Virus record (IMG/VR): IMGVR_UViG_3300034122_001663
Coordinates: 1-64,000 of that record
Length of the DNA: 64,000 nucleotides
Strand: one strand, 5' to 3'
DNA from: a virus
The position numbers and the translations under genes are program-made. Shown here one piece after another: positions 55,759-63,828 of this stretch; positions within the stretch are counted from its first letter, which is position 1; every line of letters begins with the position of its first letter. Below the pieces are notes generated by a model. That model did not search any database. It was given only the letters and a program-made list of their open reading frames with translations, and had not been told where the DNA came from.

Positions 55759-55974
55759 CCGATAAAACCCCCTGTTTATCTTTATTAGATCCAAATGACA
55801 CTTTGCCGAAAGTGTCATTATTTGTCAAGGATTCTCAAGTGAGATTGTACTTGAGACACTAAGCACAACCCACCAATCCCACCGTCTCACTCCCGTCTCA
55901 CCATGACTCAAATAATGACACTTTACTGAAAGTGTCATGTGCGTCACGTAAAGATAGGAAGGGGGTTTTATCGG
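55759..55974. promoter_or_regulatory. Inverted duplication of a palindromic leader module
   Basis: Left module: CCGATAAAACCCCCT (55759-55773), TATCTTT, then AATGACACTTT / AAAGTGTCATT with loop GCCG (55794-55819) and ATTTG. The right module is the same set in reverse order and strand (55914-55938, loop ACTG; 55950-55974). Each arm is about 66 bp and the spacer about 85 bp. The left module leads into the HNH-like gene. The right one faces a terminator and no gene. The central spacer contains CTCAAGT / ACTTGAG. Confidence 0.75.
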
Positions 55975-56017
55975 ATTTTACCCGTACTCCACCTCCTCAA
56001 TGCGTACACCTTGCTAC

Positions 56018-56042
56018 AAAAAATCCCCTGTTTCCAGGGGAT
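56018..56042 (-). terminator. Rho-independent terminator
   Basis: On the minus strand ATCCCCTG-GAAA-CAGGGGAT is followed by six T residues, 50 bases beyond the stop of the glycosyltransferase gene. Confidence 0.9.
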
Positions 56043-56092
56043 CCATCACCTTGGCACCAATCAAGCCTCAGTCATCTCACATGAGACCAGTC

Positions 56093-57355
56093 TCACGCCG
56101 CAGCCCCAACCGTCCGTTTCACCCGCTTTTCCTTCTTTTTCTTCTTTGGTTTCTCTTCCACTTCCGGCTCACCACCCTCCATCACCTCCTGGAACACTCC
56201 GCCAAACTGAGACGCAACTGAGTCCCAACTGAATTGAGGATCCGTCACCCGCTTGTAGCAGGCATCGGCCACACTGTTCAGGTACTCCCGATCGTCGTAG
56301 AGGTTGGCAAGGATGTCTGCCAGGTGTTGGTCGGAGGGGCAGGGCATCTCCCGTGCCATGTTGGTGTCTACATCCACGTGGTCACAACGAATCAGTGGGG
56401 CATAACCCTCAAAAATCTCCTTGGTGCTCGTGTGATCCGGCACCACTTGCGCCACACGGCAGGCAGCATTCTCAAAGTTGACTAGCTCCCAGCCACCCCC
56501 CTTGGTGGTATTGATCCCAATATCAGCCGCGTTATAGATGCAATTCAGGAACTCCACCGAAACGTTCGGCGGCCCCTGGTTGTTATTGGTCATGATGATG
56601 CGACCGTTTGGATCAAGTCCGTTCTTACTCATCTCCCGCCCGAAGAGCGGCATGATATCCCACCCCTGATCCTTGGTACCGCAGTGCATATAAAGTTGCG
56701 TATCCGGGCGACCAACTGCGAACTTGGCAAAGGCTGTAATCGTAATGTCCATCCGTTTGCGGAACTGATTCCTGTTGGCATTCAGGCAGATGAAGATGTC
56801 ATCCGACAGCCCCAGCTTCTTGCGTGCCTCCTTCTTATCCATGGGATAAAAGAGATCCGTATCCAACCCATGCGGAATTACAGTGACCGGCTTGGTGATA
56901 CCCGCCTTAAAGAATTCGTATGCACCAAATTCCGTAAATGCAATCAACGCATCCCATTCATTGATGTGTGCATCGATGCCACCAATCCAGTTGTAGCTAT
57001 CCATCGTGAGGTAGCCACAGAACTTAAACTTCTTCTGCTGGTGCAGATCTTGAATACGCCTGTACTGTTCACTAACAATCCAAGGATCATTCAAGCTGAA
57101 CACAATATCCGGCTGTTCCTTCTCAACAATCTCCCGAATGCGATCCTCACCAAAGGGCGCCTGCTGGAATCGGTTGGACGCAGGATACATCTTGAAATCT
57201 TTCTGTTCATCCGTTGGATCCCCATGCCAATTACATGCGAGCACCACAATTTCAAAGTCATCCTTCAGTCGCGGTAGTACCGCACCACTGACACGGCCGA
57301 AACCAGTCATTGCTGCAAAGTCAGCAACCCAAAGGATCTTAGTTTTTTTAGTCAT
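56093..57355 (-). CDS. Family 4-type (GT-B) glycosyltransferase, 420 aa
   Basis: This starts MTKKTKILWVADFAAMTGFG, a GT-B N-terminal Rossmann strand, and has PVTVIPHGLDTDLFYPMDKK, the linker motif of GT4 enzymes. The C-terminal nucleotide-sugar domain carries INTTKGGGWELVNFENAACR, the E-x7-E-like site with the second Glu in NFENAA. The Lys-rich end (KPKKKKKEKRVKRTVG) is unusual. It may glycosylate phage DNA or surface proteins, or the host. Confidence 0.85.
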   Translation of the reverse strand: MTKKTKILWVADFAAMTGFGRVSGAVLPRLKDDFEIVVLACNWHGDPTDEQKDFKMYPASNRFQQAPFGEDRIREIVEKEQPDIVFSLNDPWIVSEQYRRIQDLHQQKKFKFCGYLTMDSYNWIGGIDAHINEWDALIAFTEFGAYEFFKAGITKPVTVIPHGLDTDLFYPMDKKEARKKLGLSDDIFICLNANRNQFRKRMDITITAFAKFAVGRPDTQLYMHCGTKDQGWDIMPLFGREMSKNGLDPNGRIIMTNNNQGPPNVSVEFLNCIYNAADIGINTTKGGGWELVNFENAACRVAQVVPDHTSTKEIFEGYAPLIRCDHVDVDTNMAREMPCPSDQHLADILANLYDDREYLNSVADACYKRVTDPQFSWDSVASQFGGVFQEVMEGGEPEVEEKPKKKKKEKRVKRTVGAAA

Positions 57356-57384
57356 TTAAGACGAATTATCTCGTTTTACTATAC

Positions 57385-57738
57385 TCAATTCAACGGAGTA
57401 GTCGACCGTACCAACTCTTTTTGCTCTACAGTTTTAGCCTTCAACTTCTTCTTGAGGAATTCTGCTGCCCGATGCGTCTGCGTGGTATCGCCACAAGTGT
57501 AAAGATCGATTGCACAATACCCAATCTCAGGCCACGAATGAATGGATGCGTGGGATTCAGCCAGCAGTGCCAATAGTGTGACACCTTGCGGCTTAAACTT
57601 CTCGCCAATAATGCGCAGGATAGTTGCTTTGGCCATTACCAAAGAAGCCTCAAGCAATCGTTGAAGCTCCTGGTAATCATCCAAAACCTCTGGATCACAA
57701 TCGTATAGATCCAGTATCAGATGCCGGCCATTTCCCAC
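57385..57738 (-). CDS. speD: S-adenosylmethionine decarboxylase proenzyme
   Basis: This makes decarboxylated SAM for polyamine synthesis. The self-cleavage site is ESHASIHSWPE: Glu61/Ser62 is the processing bond and Ser62 would become the pyruvoyl group. His67 and Cys82 (LYTCGD) are the expected catalytic helpers. At 117 aa it is the short prokaryotic type. speD is a known cyanophage auxiliary gene. The stop overlaps the region 30 bases from the glycosyltransferase. Confidence 0.95.
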   Translation of the reverse strand: MGNGRHLILDLYDCDPEVLDDYQELQRLLEASLVMAKATILRIIGEKFKPQGVTLLALLAESHASIHSWPEIGYCAIDLYTCGDTTQTHRAAEFLKKKLKAKTVEQKELVRSTTPLN

Positions 57739-60368
57739 TACATTGTTGCATCATTCTCTATTGTCTCACCAGTAGGCACAAAAAGCTCAGGGTATTGATC
57801 CTTATAACGGTCAGGGTTTGCTGCAAATTCCACAACCGAAGGCAGCTGTAAGTACCTGTCAATATTTGACTCCTTGATGGCAATGTTAAAGACCTGCATA
57901 CCAGACGCTGCTTTCTTGGAGTAGACGTTCAGTTTGAGCTGATGCCTGCAAATATCCAAGAACAAAGGCTCAAACCTGCCGCGTGACATGATGCCCACGT
58001 TGCAATTACGACAGAACTCCGCATAGCTGGCATACAACCAACGCGTATTGTCCTTGTAATAGCCACCAGTTCCATTCGGATTCTGCTGACAGAAACCAAC
58101 GTGCGTCATCACATTCGGCTGGAACACCAACTTGTGATCCATCCAATCCAACAGTGGATTCGACCGCAGGCTTTGCTGCTTCTCATACTTACGGAAGAAA
58201 TCAATCTTCTTACCGGTTTCCATGAGGCAAGCACGCATGTCATCCTCAGTCATATCCAACAACCAGTTCACCAACCCTGGTAGCAAGGGAGCGAACACAC
58301 CCTGGGGTACACCCTTGGAATCGAACTTAATCAGTTCTTTTTGTTCTGCCTGACCGCCCTCAAACGGACGGTCGAACGGAATAGTAAGGCGGCGACGCGC
58401 AAGGCCAGAAGTGTAATCAGTTGATTGAATAGCTTCATTGGCTGTAATCATCACAACTCCATGATACTGAAACGGATCCTGACTTTCGCTTTGATACTTG
58501 CGTTCACTACGGATCCAATCATTACCGGTAATTGCCTTCAACTTCGATACCGATCCACCCCACCTATCCGCATCCTGGAACAGCAGAAGCTTCTTGCCCA
58601 TGTAGCTTGCAGCTTCAAACCTATTCTTCTCCAGATTCTCAAAGTCTGTTGAGTAGGTATTCTGCTTACCAACCAATGCCACAGCCAGGTTTGCATAGGT
58701 CGACTTACCGGACTTACCAGGGCCAACAATCTCCACAAACTTCTGGATCTCATAACGCCCTAATAGCGTGGCACGCAACCATGCACGTAACACCTGAACA
58801 CGTTCCCAGCTACCGTGCTGCACATGCTTCAGCCACTTAATGATGTCTTCACACCCAGCCGCTGGATCATACCGATAAGGCATTTGCTGGGTCAGATGCA
58901 TCCCCCGATTGAACGGAAGCAACTCCTTCTTCTCAATATCCAGCACCCCATTAGTAAACAACAGGTAGTTGGAACCGTCATACCAATCATCAAACACCAA
59001 CACCGCCTGGAGCTGCAGGTAGATGTCATTCATTAAATTAGAAGTGAATCCACCGGGAAGGTGCAGTACTTGCAGTTTTTCCCGAATGTCACCCATCATT
59101 TCGATCTTTGTGAGAGGCGACCAAAGCCCATCACTTTCTTTAGCATAAATAAAGAATTGACCGTGGGCTTGACTAAAGCGCAGATCTCCGTTATATGTTG
59201 AGCGCAAATGATCTACGATTTGGCTGGATGACGGGTTCTTTGACGTTTTCTTCTCTTCTTTTGACTTCATGTTTTTTGTGTCCAGCTCCTGCGACTGCCA
59301 TTGATTTGTCTGAGTGGCATCGGATGCAGCACATGGAGCGATTACGGGAGTCATTTGAGATTCTTCCAGATCAATTTCAGCCAATAATTTTGAAGCGTGC
59401 TCTAATGTCGCATCATCAACACTCAGCCCCCTATACTCCTGGGACGGCTGCCACCCTTGCTCACGAGCAACGTGAATCAGTGAGCCAATGCTGCGACCGG
59501 AGCCACGAGTAAACGACAGCCACCGCCGGTGACACTCCCCCTCCCTATACTTGTCCGACTGCTTGGACCATTCTTCCCACTGATCAAGGAGTGATTCATC
59601 GAGATTATGGAGTGATTGACCGACCGTAATCCAGATGTCATAGTCATCCGCCGCCTCTGGAGGCATACCCCACATTGCCTCTGCGGCAAGCTTCATATCC
59701 CGGTCAAGGTCCACAACACTGTTGATCGCAAACCCTGGACCGATAACACGCGTTGTTTCCTTTGCCGGAATACCTTGCTTGACATTTTTGTTGATGATGG
59801 CATTCAACAAGAAGTCCGGCACTTCAGGCACAGACTTTGCCCACTCAAACCCAAGGCCTGGAGCTGTGTAGTACCCATCCGTTTCCGGATGTAACCCCAT
59901 TAACACACCCTGGTGCCGCTTCCACAGAATCTCAAGCTTCTCTTTGTCTACTGCTGCGTGCCACGTGTACTTATTCCGAACGATGTGCTTATGTTTCTCA
60001 CGACTAACCCGGTATAACCTACGCTCCCTACCTTCCTTCCCACTGAAAATTGTCAGCGTGGGCGGCATCACCTCAATGAAAGGTGCATCAGCCAACTCTT
60101 CCACCAGCTGGTACACCGATGGGCCATCAATGTCAATCCAGATGAAACCGTACGGATGGTTGTAAACAGGACCACCGAGCAGGCCGATAGCCTTACACTT
60201 CCCGCTTGTCAATTCATTTTCAATTTCCTTGACACTAAACGGTTTGTTCTGCCATCCAGCAACATACGGATCCTTATTGGCACCAAGCGGAGTGAGTGGC
60301 CAATCCGCTGGGATGTAATCAAAACGAATTTCGCCGGGCCGGAGCGAGAGCTGAGAAGTATTAGTCAT
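57738..60368 (-). CDS. Primase-helicase (PrimPol-like plus SF3/D5-type), 876 aa
   Basis: The N-terminal 200 residues resemble the primase-polymerase domain (GFIWIDIDGPSVYQLVEELA, with the acid D-x-D). A PriCT-2-like segment follows (DYDIWITVGQSLHNLDESLL, then GECHRRWLSF). The SF3 helicase core around residues 540-680 has Walker A GPGKSGKST, LLLFQDADRW as Walker B and VVMITANEAIQ as the sensor. It would start and unwind phage DNA. Its start overlaps the 61-aa gene. Confidence 0.9.
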   Translation of the reverse strand: MTNTSQLSLRPGEIRFDYIPADWPLTPLGANKDPYVAGWQNKPFSVKEIENELTSGKCKAIGLLGGPVYNHPYGFIWIDIDGPSVYQLVEELADAPFIEVMPPTLTIFSGKEGRERRLYRVSREKHKHIVRNKYTWHAAVDKEKLEILWKRHQGVLMGLHPETDGYYTAPGLGFEWAKSVPEVPDFLLNAIINKNVKQGIPAKETTRVIGPGFAINSVVDLDRDMKLAAEAMWGMPPEAADDYDIWITVGQSLHNLDESLLDQWEEWSKQSDKYREGECHRRWLSFTRGSGRSIGSLIHVAREQGWQPSQEYRGLSVDDATLEHASKLLAEIDLEESQMTPVIAPCAASDATQTNQWQSQELDTKNMKSKEEKKTSKNPSSSQIVDHLRSTYNGDLRFSQAHGQFFIYAKESDGLWSPLTKIEMMGDIREKLQVLHLPGGFTSNLMNDIYLQLQAVLVFDDWYDGSNYLLFTNGVLDIEKKELLPFNRGMHLTQQMPYRYDPAAGCEDIIKWLKHVQHGSWERVQVLRAWLRATLLGRYEIQKFVEIVGPGKSGKSTYANLAVALVGKQNTYSTDFENLEKNRFEAASYMGKKLLLFQDADRWGGSVSKLKAITGNDWIRSERKYQSESQDPFQYHGVVMITANEAIQSTDYTSGLARRRLTIPFDRPFEGGQAEQKELIKFDSKGVPQGVFAPLLPGLVNWLLDMTEDDMRACLMETGKKIDFFRKYEKQQSLRSNPLLDWMDHKLVFQPNVMTHVGFCQQNPNGTGGYYKDNTRWLYASYAEFCRNCNVGIMSRGRFEPLFLDICRHQLKLNVYSKKAASGMQVFNIAIKESNIDRYLQLPSVVEFAANPDRYKDQYPELFVPTGETIENDATM

Positions 60369-60550
60369 TCGTTAACTGATGGCATGAGTTCCACTTTAAA
60401 GTCTTTATTGGCAAATGCCTGGTCCTTCACCAAGAAAAAAGCATGAAGATGCATGGTGGTGGGCAGATAAAAACAGTCCCCATCCATCGCACTATTCATG
60501 CGATTCTGAAGACTATTCATCCACTCACCAACGGAAACGTAGATTTCCAT
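60365..60550 (-). CDS. Hypothetical protein, 61 aa
   Basis: This starts MEIYVSVGEWMNSLQNRMNS. A helix is followed by two hydrophobic beta strands (MHLHAFFLVKDQAFAN). Its stop overlaps the primase ATG as ATGA, so it is probably co-translated with the primase. The function is unknown. Confidence 0.65.
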   Translation of the reverse strand: MEIYVSVGEWMNSLQNRMNSAMDGDCFYLPTTMHLHAFFLVKDQAFANKDFKVELMPSVNE

Positions 60551-60649
60551 CGGAGGGTTGCTTGGTTGTTTACTTATCCTAGAGCCACCAATCCAAGGAC
60601 AACCTTACGACTTCCCAGAGTTTTGAGACTCATTAGACCCACTTATATC

Positions 60650-61504
60650 TCAGACAAGATCCTGGTCCTGCTGACCATACTCTTTCATTTGCGTGTAATA
60701 CTCTTCAACCAGTTTGTGCCAATCCGCATGCAAAGCATTAAGAAAATTCCTAGAGATCTTAAAGACTTGTGTACGCACCGGTGTTGATACCAAGATGGCA
60801 GCCTGCTGGACCTTGATGCCAAGCGTCTGGGCAATAGCCAAGTCGTAAGCTGCGAGCTGCTTCAAAGTTTTTTTAAATTTCATATGACCACCCAAGAGAT
60901 CACGCCATTCAGGCGACCCTTTCTCCAGGTCTTTAGGCCACTTGCGACTGTAGGGTTTGACGCTGGTCTTCAAATCAGCGAGAGTAAGCTTGTTATTAAC
61001 CACACCGATAATGTCGGGAGCACCAGCCCAAGCTCGCCCGTCAGGATCGCAACCCCAAACGCGAGCAACGTCATCAGCGCCAATAGTGAATTTAAACCGA
61101 TCAACCACAGGCGTCTCTGCCCATAAGACTTCGTCAAACTGATCCAGAATTGACGGCATACCTTGCCAAAAGTCTTGGTACTCATCAGCGATCTCCGGGG
61201 TTTTGTTCCCTTTTAGGTACTGCTCCATACCATAGTGGATGGCAGTCCCCCTTTCAGCAGCGGCCTCCTTAACACCTGGATTATTTTTTGACCACATTTC
61301 GAGCTTCCGTTTGTTTGCTTCGGAAGCAGTCTCAGATATGATTGTAGTTACAGACGGGGCTGGGCCAGTGGGTAACGGCGTGGTGTAATGCCTTTTGCCG
61401 TTAAGCGTAATTCTGGTTGCGGCCCTGTTTAGGTTCCGCATGAGATCCGGTTGCTTATCCTGGACCTTAATCCAAGGATCCGATAAATCTATCTTAGCAA
61501 CCAT
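60650..61504 (-). CDS. PD-(D/E)XK nuclease (Cas4/RecB-like), 284 aa
   Basis: ERGTAIHYGMEQYLKG, then WAGAPDIIGVVNNKLTLADL with K-T-S, and KQLAAYDLAIAQTLGIKVQQ fit the RecB/Cas4 family: G-x-H, G-x-x-D as first acid, D-x-K as second acid and Lys, and Q-x-x-x-Y. Four-Cys iron-sulphur ligands of Cas4 are not seen. It may act as phage exonuclease in recombination or replication. Confidence 0.85.
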   Translation of the reverse strand: MVAKIDLSDPWIKVQDKQPDLMRNLNRAATRITLNGKRHYTTPLPTGPAPSVTTIISETASEANKRKLEMWSKNNPGVKEAAAERGTAIHYGMEQYLKGNKTPEIADEYQDFWQGMPSILDQFDEVLWAETPVVDRFKFTIGADDVARVWGCDPDGRAWAGAPDIIGVVNNKLTLADLKTSVKPYSRKWPKDLEKGSPEWRDLLGGHMKFKKTLKQLAAYDLAIAQTLGIKVQQAAILVSTPVRTQVFKISRNFLNALHADWHKLVEEYYTQMKEYGQQDQDLV

Positions 61505-61550
61505 TGAAGCTTTTATATATTATCCTCAAGTTACCACACTAATTATCAAA

Positions 61551-61661
61551 GTGCGAACGAACGGTTTTGTGTACGCAATCTCCAGCATCCTCCTGGCTCT
61601 ATTGACAGTTGTGGCTATTGATGCTTATCTGATCTTTATTGCCTCTACTACAGGACAATGA
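61551..61661 (+). CDS. Small membrane peptide, 36 aa
   Basis: A GTG start gives (V/M)RTNGFVYAISSILLALLTV, continuing as one membrane helix to about residue 30. The stop overlaps the hli ATG as ATGA. Coupling to hli suggests a thylakoid-membrane role, but nothing proves it. Confidence 0.55.
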   Translation: MRTNGFVYAISSILLALLTVVAIDAYLIFIASTTGQ

Positions 61662-61906
61662 CAGGACTCGATAAGTTCTGGTACTCAATCCGTGGATGGT
61701 ACAGCTGCACCTCCTGGATCATTACTGAAATTGTCAAGGAGTATCTCCCAGACTTAGTCTTCTGGAAACCACCCACTCACCCAGATGATTTCACCTGGTA
61801 TGCAGAGCGTGTCAACGGAAGGCTCGCTATGCTAGCAGTAACCATCATCTTAGTCACCGAGTTAACCACCAAATCTTCCATTTGGAATCTTGTCCATGTC
61901 CTGTAA
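61658..61906 (+). CDS. hli: High-light-inducible protein
   Basis: The chlorophyll-binding motif AERVNGRLAMLAVTIILVTE (residues 49-68) is the single-helix E-x-x-N-G-R-x-A-M signature. The rest is a Trp/Tyr-rich N-terminus (FWYSIRGWYSCTSWIITEIV). Cyanophage Hli proteins protect photosystem II during infection and are taken from the host. It is one membrane helix with the usual length (82 aa). Confidence 0.95.
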   Translation: MTGLDKFWYSIRGWYSCTSWIITEIVKEYLPDLVFWKPPTHPDDFTWYAERVNGRLAMLAVTIILVTELTTKSSIWNLVHVL

Positions 61907-62033
61907 TCTCACCCGTTTCTACTACGACCTTGACGGCTGGCCCGTAGTGGAAGACATTGAAACCATTGAAGCCGACGCATTTGAACAAAGCTTACAGAAC
62001 GAAGATATCTCTTATACTCGAGTTGATTTGTAA
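61896..62033 (+). CDS. Hypothetical acidic protein, 45 aa
   Basis: This starts MSCNLTRFYYDLDGWPVVED and ends in an acidic helix (EADAFEQSLQNEDISY). It overlaps the end of hli by 11 bases and lies six bases from the methyltransferase. The function is unknown. Confidence 0.65.
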   Translation: MSCNLTRFYYDLDGWPVVEDIETIEADAFEQSLQNEDISYTRVDL

Positions 62034-62039
62034 AACGCC

Positions 62040-62621
62040 ATGACTAGCTGGGACGACTACTTTACCGAAGTAAAACCAAAGCTTGGCGCCAGGGCACAAG
62101 GCTTTGAAAAGATCTTTGCCTACCTGGATGAAACCACCAATCCAACCATTATTGAAACTGGCACATACCGCGAGGAGAACAACTTCACCGGAGATGGTTG
62201 CTCGACCCTCCTCTTTGACAACTACGCCAACGATCGTTGTGGCAACGTAATCTCTATTGACAATGACCCCAAAGCCTGCGCTCTGGCATCAGCAAACACC
62301 AGTAATCTTACCGAAGTTGTCGAGTCCGACTCAGTTGAATTCCTTGGCACGTTACGGGGAAACGTCACGCTCCTCTACCTGGATTCCTACAACATCCAAA
62401 ATTGGCACGATGATTGGGCCCCCGCTGCACATCATCTTAAGGAATTGTTTGCAGCTAAGGACATCATTCAGCATGACACCCTTATTGTCATTGATGACAA
62501 CATCAAGCACGAGGGTAAACGCCTGGGCAAAGGACGCCTGGTCTACGAACTAATGGAGTCCCTGGGCATCGAGCCATTCCTTGACGACTATCAAGTTGGC
62601 TGGGTGTGGCAGGAGCTGTAA
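62040..62621 (+). CDS. Class I SAM-dependent methyltransferase-like protein, 193 aa
   Basis: PTIIETGTYREENNFTGDGC at residues 36-55 is the Gly-rich SAM loop region, GNVISIDNDPKACALAS is motif II with the acidic ribose contact, and NVTLLYLDSYNI is the next strand. DTLIVIDDNIKHEGKRLGKG follows. It resembles FkbM/Methyltransf_24-type enzymes common near cyanophage host-derived genes. The substrate is unknown. Confidence 0.8.
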   Translation: MTSWDDYFTEVKPKLGARAQGFEKIFAYLDETTNPTIIETGTYREENNFTGDGCSTLLFDNYANDRCGNVISIDNDPKACALASANTSNLTEVVESDSVEFLGTLRGNVTLLYLDSYNIQNWHDDWAPAAHHLKELFAAKDIIQHDTLIVIDDNIKHEGKRLGKGRLVYELMESLGIEPFLDDYQVGWVWQEL

Positions 62622-62639
62622 CCCCTACCTCATAGCAGT

Positions 62640-62672
62640 AAATGCCGTATTGCAAAAGTTGATACGGCATTT
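62640..62672. terminator. Long hairpin after the methyltransferase gene
   Basis: A perfect 11-bp stem AAATGCCGTAT / ATACGGCATTT with an 11-nt loop lies 18 bases after the stop. The T-run is short (TTTC), so termination may be weak or the hairpin may stabilise mRNA ends in both directions. Confidence 0.5.
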
Positions 62673-62746
62673 CATACTGTTTGGGTTAGTCCAAAAGACA
62701 TATGTACACCAACACGTTTATACTTAGAGGACCCCGCACTTCTGAA

Positions 62747-62959
62747 ATGTCTTTATCCAGTCAGGTCAAAGAAGCAGTCAATCAAGCCGCCGAGCAACTT
62801 CGTGACGCGCTTGCGTTTGCCGCCAGATCTGAACATCCAATGACCATTGCAACTATCTCTGATCTTCTCGTACGTTTAGAATCAGTTGAATCCATGGATC
62901 AGATCTTAGAGAAGTTTGGTCATGGCCACAAACAAAAAGAGGACAGTCCCTTCGGATGA
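62747..62959 (+). CDS. Hypothetical conserved-type protein, 70 aa
   Basis: I start it at MSLSSQVKEAVNQAAEQLRD. The pattern S-x-Q-(V/L)-K-E-A-V-x-Q-A, A-L-A-F-A-A-R, then I-S-D-L-L and a final helix is typical of a short cyanophage protein family of unknown function. A longer frame from 62702 exists but its start lacks support. Confidence 0.65.
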   Translation: MSLSSQVKEAVNQAAEQLRDALAFAARSEHPMTIATISDLLVRLESVESMDQILEKFGHGHKQKEDSPFG

Positions 62960-63086
62960 AGAACGGTTAGACCGTTACTTTGCATGGTTGAGTTATCAAA
63001 TTCCCAAGCCACCCCTTGGGTGGGAATTGAGTATGAAACCATGTAAGTGGGTTAAAATATTAGAAGAAAAACAAAAACAATCCTGA
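62922..63086 (+). CDS. Hypothetical protein, 54 aa
   Basis: This starts MATNKKRTVPSDEERLDRYF, then AWLSYQIPKPPLGWELSMKP. It overlaps the 3' end of the previous gene by 38 bases and its stop overlaps the next ATG (TGATG). It is basic, with a Pro-rich middle. The function is unknown. Confidence 0.6.
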   Translation: MATNKKRTVPSDEERLDRYFAWLSYQIPKPPLGWELSMKPCKWVKILEEKQKQS

Positions 63087-63184
63087 TGGCTCAGGACGAT
63101 AGTAAGTATTCAAAACCAGAGTTACGCGAGCGCATCAAAGATCGGGTGATGGCTGGCTCCAAGGGTGGCAAGCCGGGGCAGTGA
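63086..63184 (+). pseudogene. DUF5872-like gene, truncated first copy
   Basis: This encodes MAQDDSKYSKPELRERIKDR, then VMAGSKGGKPGQ and a stop. Full-length relatives continue with W-S-A-R-K-A-Q-L; here the frame breaks exactly at that point and the endonuclease gene follows. It is best seen as the left part of a gene split by insertion. Confidence 0.75.
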
Positions 63185-63219
63185 TTTTGTGCTATTGTAA
63201 GAAAAGCACAAACTAACCA

Positions 63220-63828
63220 ATGCAAAAGCTTTGCCGAGAATGCGGAACCCGAAAGCCGCATGAAAATTTTGGAAACAAAGGGTATAACTCTGCCGGTAAT
63301 ATAAAAAGAGACAGCGTATGCAAGGATTGCAGCTCTTTAGTTAACCGTCGATTTAAATTGTTGTATGGAGCAGACGGTCAAAAACAATGCTCTAAATGTG
63401 CTCATTATTTAGATTGGGATTGTTTTAGAAGAAGAAAGCAAGACGGTAAATTGTATCTTCATTCTTCATGCAAAGCCTGCAATAAACTAAGTTGGGATAA
63501 ATGGGTAAACAATAACAAGGAACACTATCAGAAAGTTAAAAAACAAGGGCAAAATTTGCTTCATAATCAACACAAAAAATATGAACGCAGAGGAATAACA
63601 AAACAGCAATACGACATAGTGCTTGAAGCCCAGGAAGGTTTATGCGCAATTTGCCAAGACCCACCTAAAGTTGGTCAATCTTTAGCCATAGATCACAACC
63701 ATAAAACCAATGAATTCAGAGGTTTGTTGTGTAAAGAATGCAACAGAGCTTTAGGTTTGTTTGGTGATAATATAGATGTATTGACAAACGCAGTCATTTA
63801 TCTTAAAGAGCGAGGAAGTTATGGCTGA
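63220..63828 (+). CDS. Endonuclease VII-like HNH protein, 202 aa
   Basis: The N-terminal half has zinc-knuckle pairs (LCRECGTRKPHENF, VCKDCSS, QCSKCAHYLDWDCF, SCKACNK). The C-terminal catalytic part is GLCAICQDPPKVGQSLAIDH, then NHKTNEFRGLLCKECNRALG and FGDNIDVLTNAVIYL. This is the recombination endonuclease VII/HNH type with catalytic D-H and N-x-x-L-G. The stop overlaps the ATG of the second DUF5872-like copy. Confidence 0.9.
   Translation: MQKLCRECGTRKPHENFGNKGYNSAGNIKRDSVCKDCSSLVNRRFKLLYGADGQKQCSKCAHYLDWDCFRRRKQDGKLYLHSSCKACNKLSWDKWVNNNKEHYQKVKKQGQNLLHNQHKKYERRGITKQQYDIVLEAQEGLCAICQDPPKVGQSLAIDHNHKTNEFRGLLCKECNRALGLFGDNIDVLTNAVIYLKERGSYG

Noticed and set aside
55939-56232. A rightward 97-codon frame after the right leader module.
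   Set aside because: It runs through a strong terminator and into the antisense of the glycosyltransferase gene; composition is Pro/Ser/His-rich as expected for a shadow.
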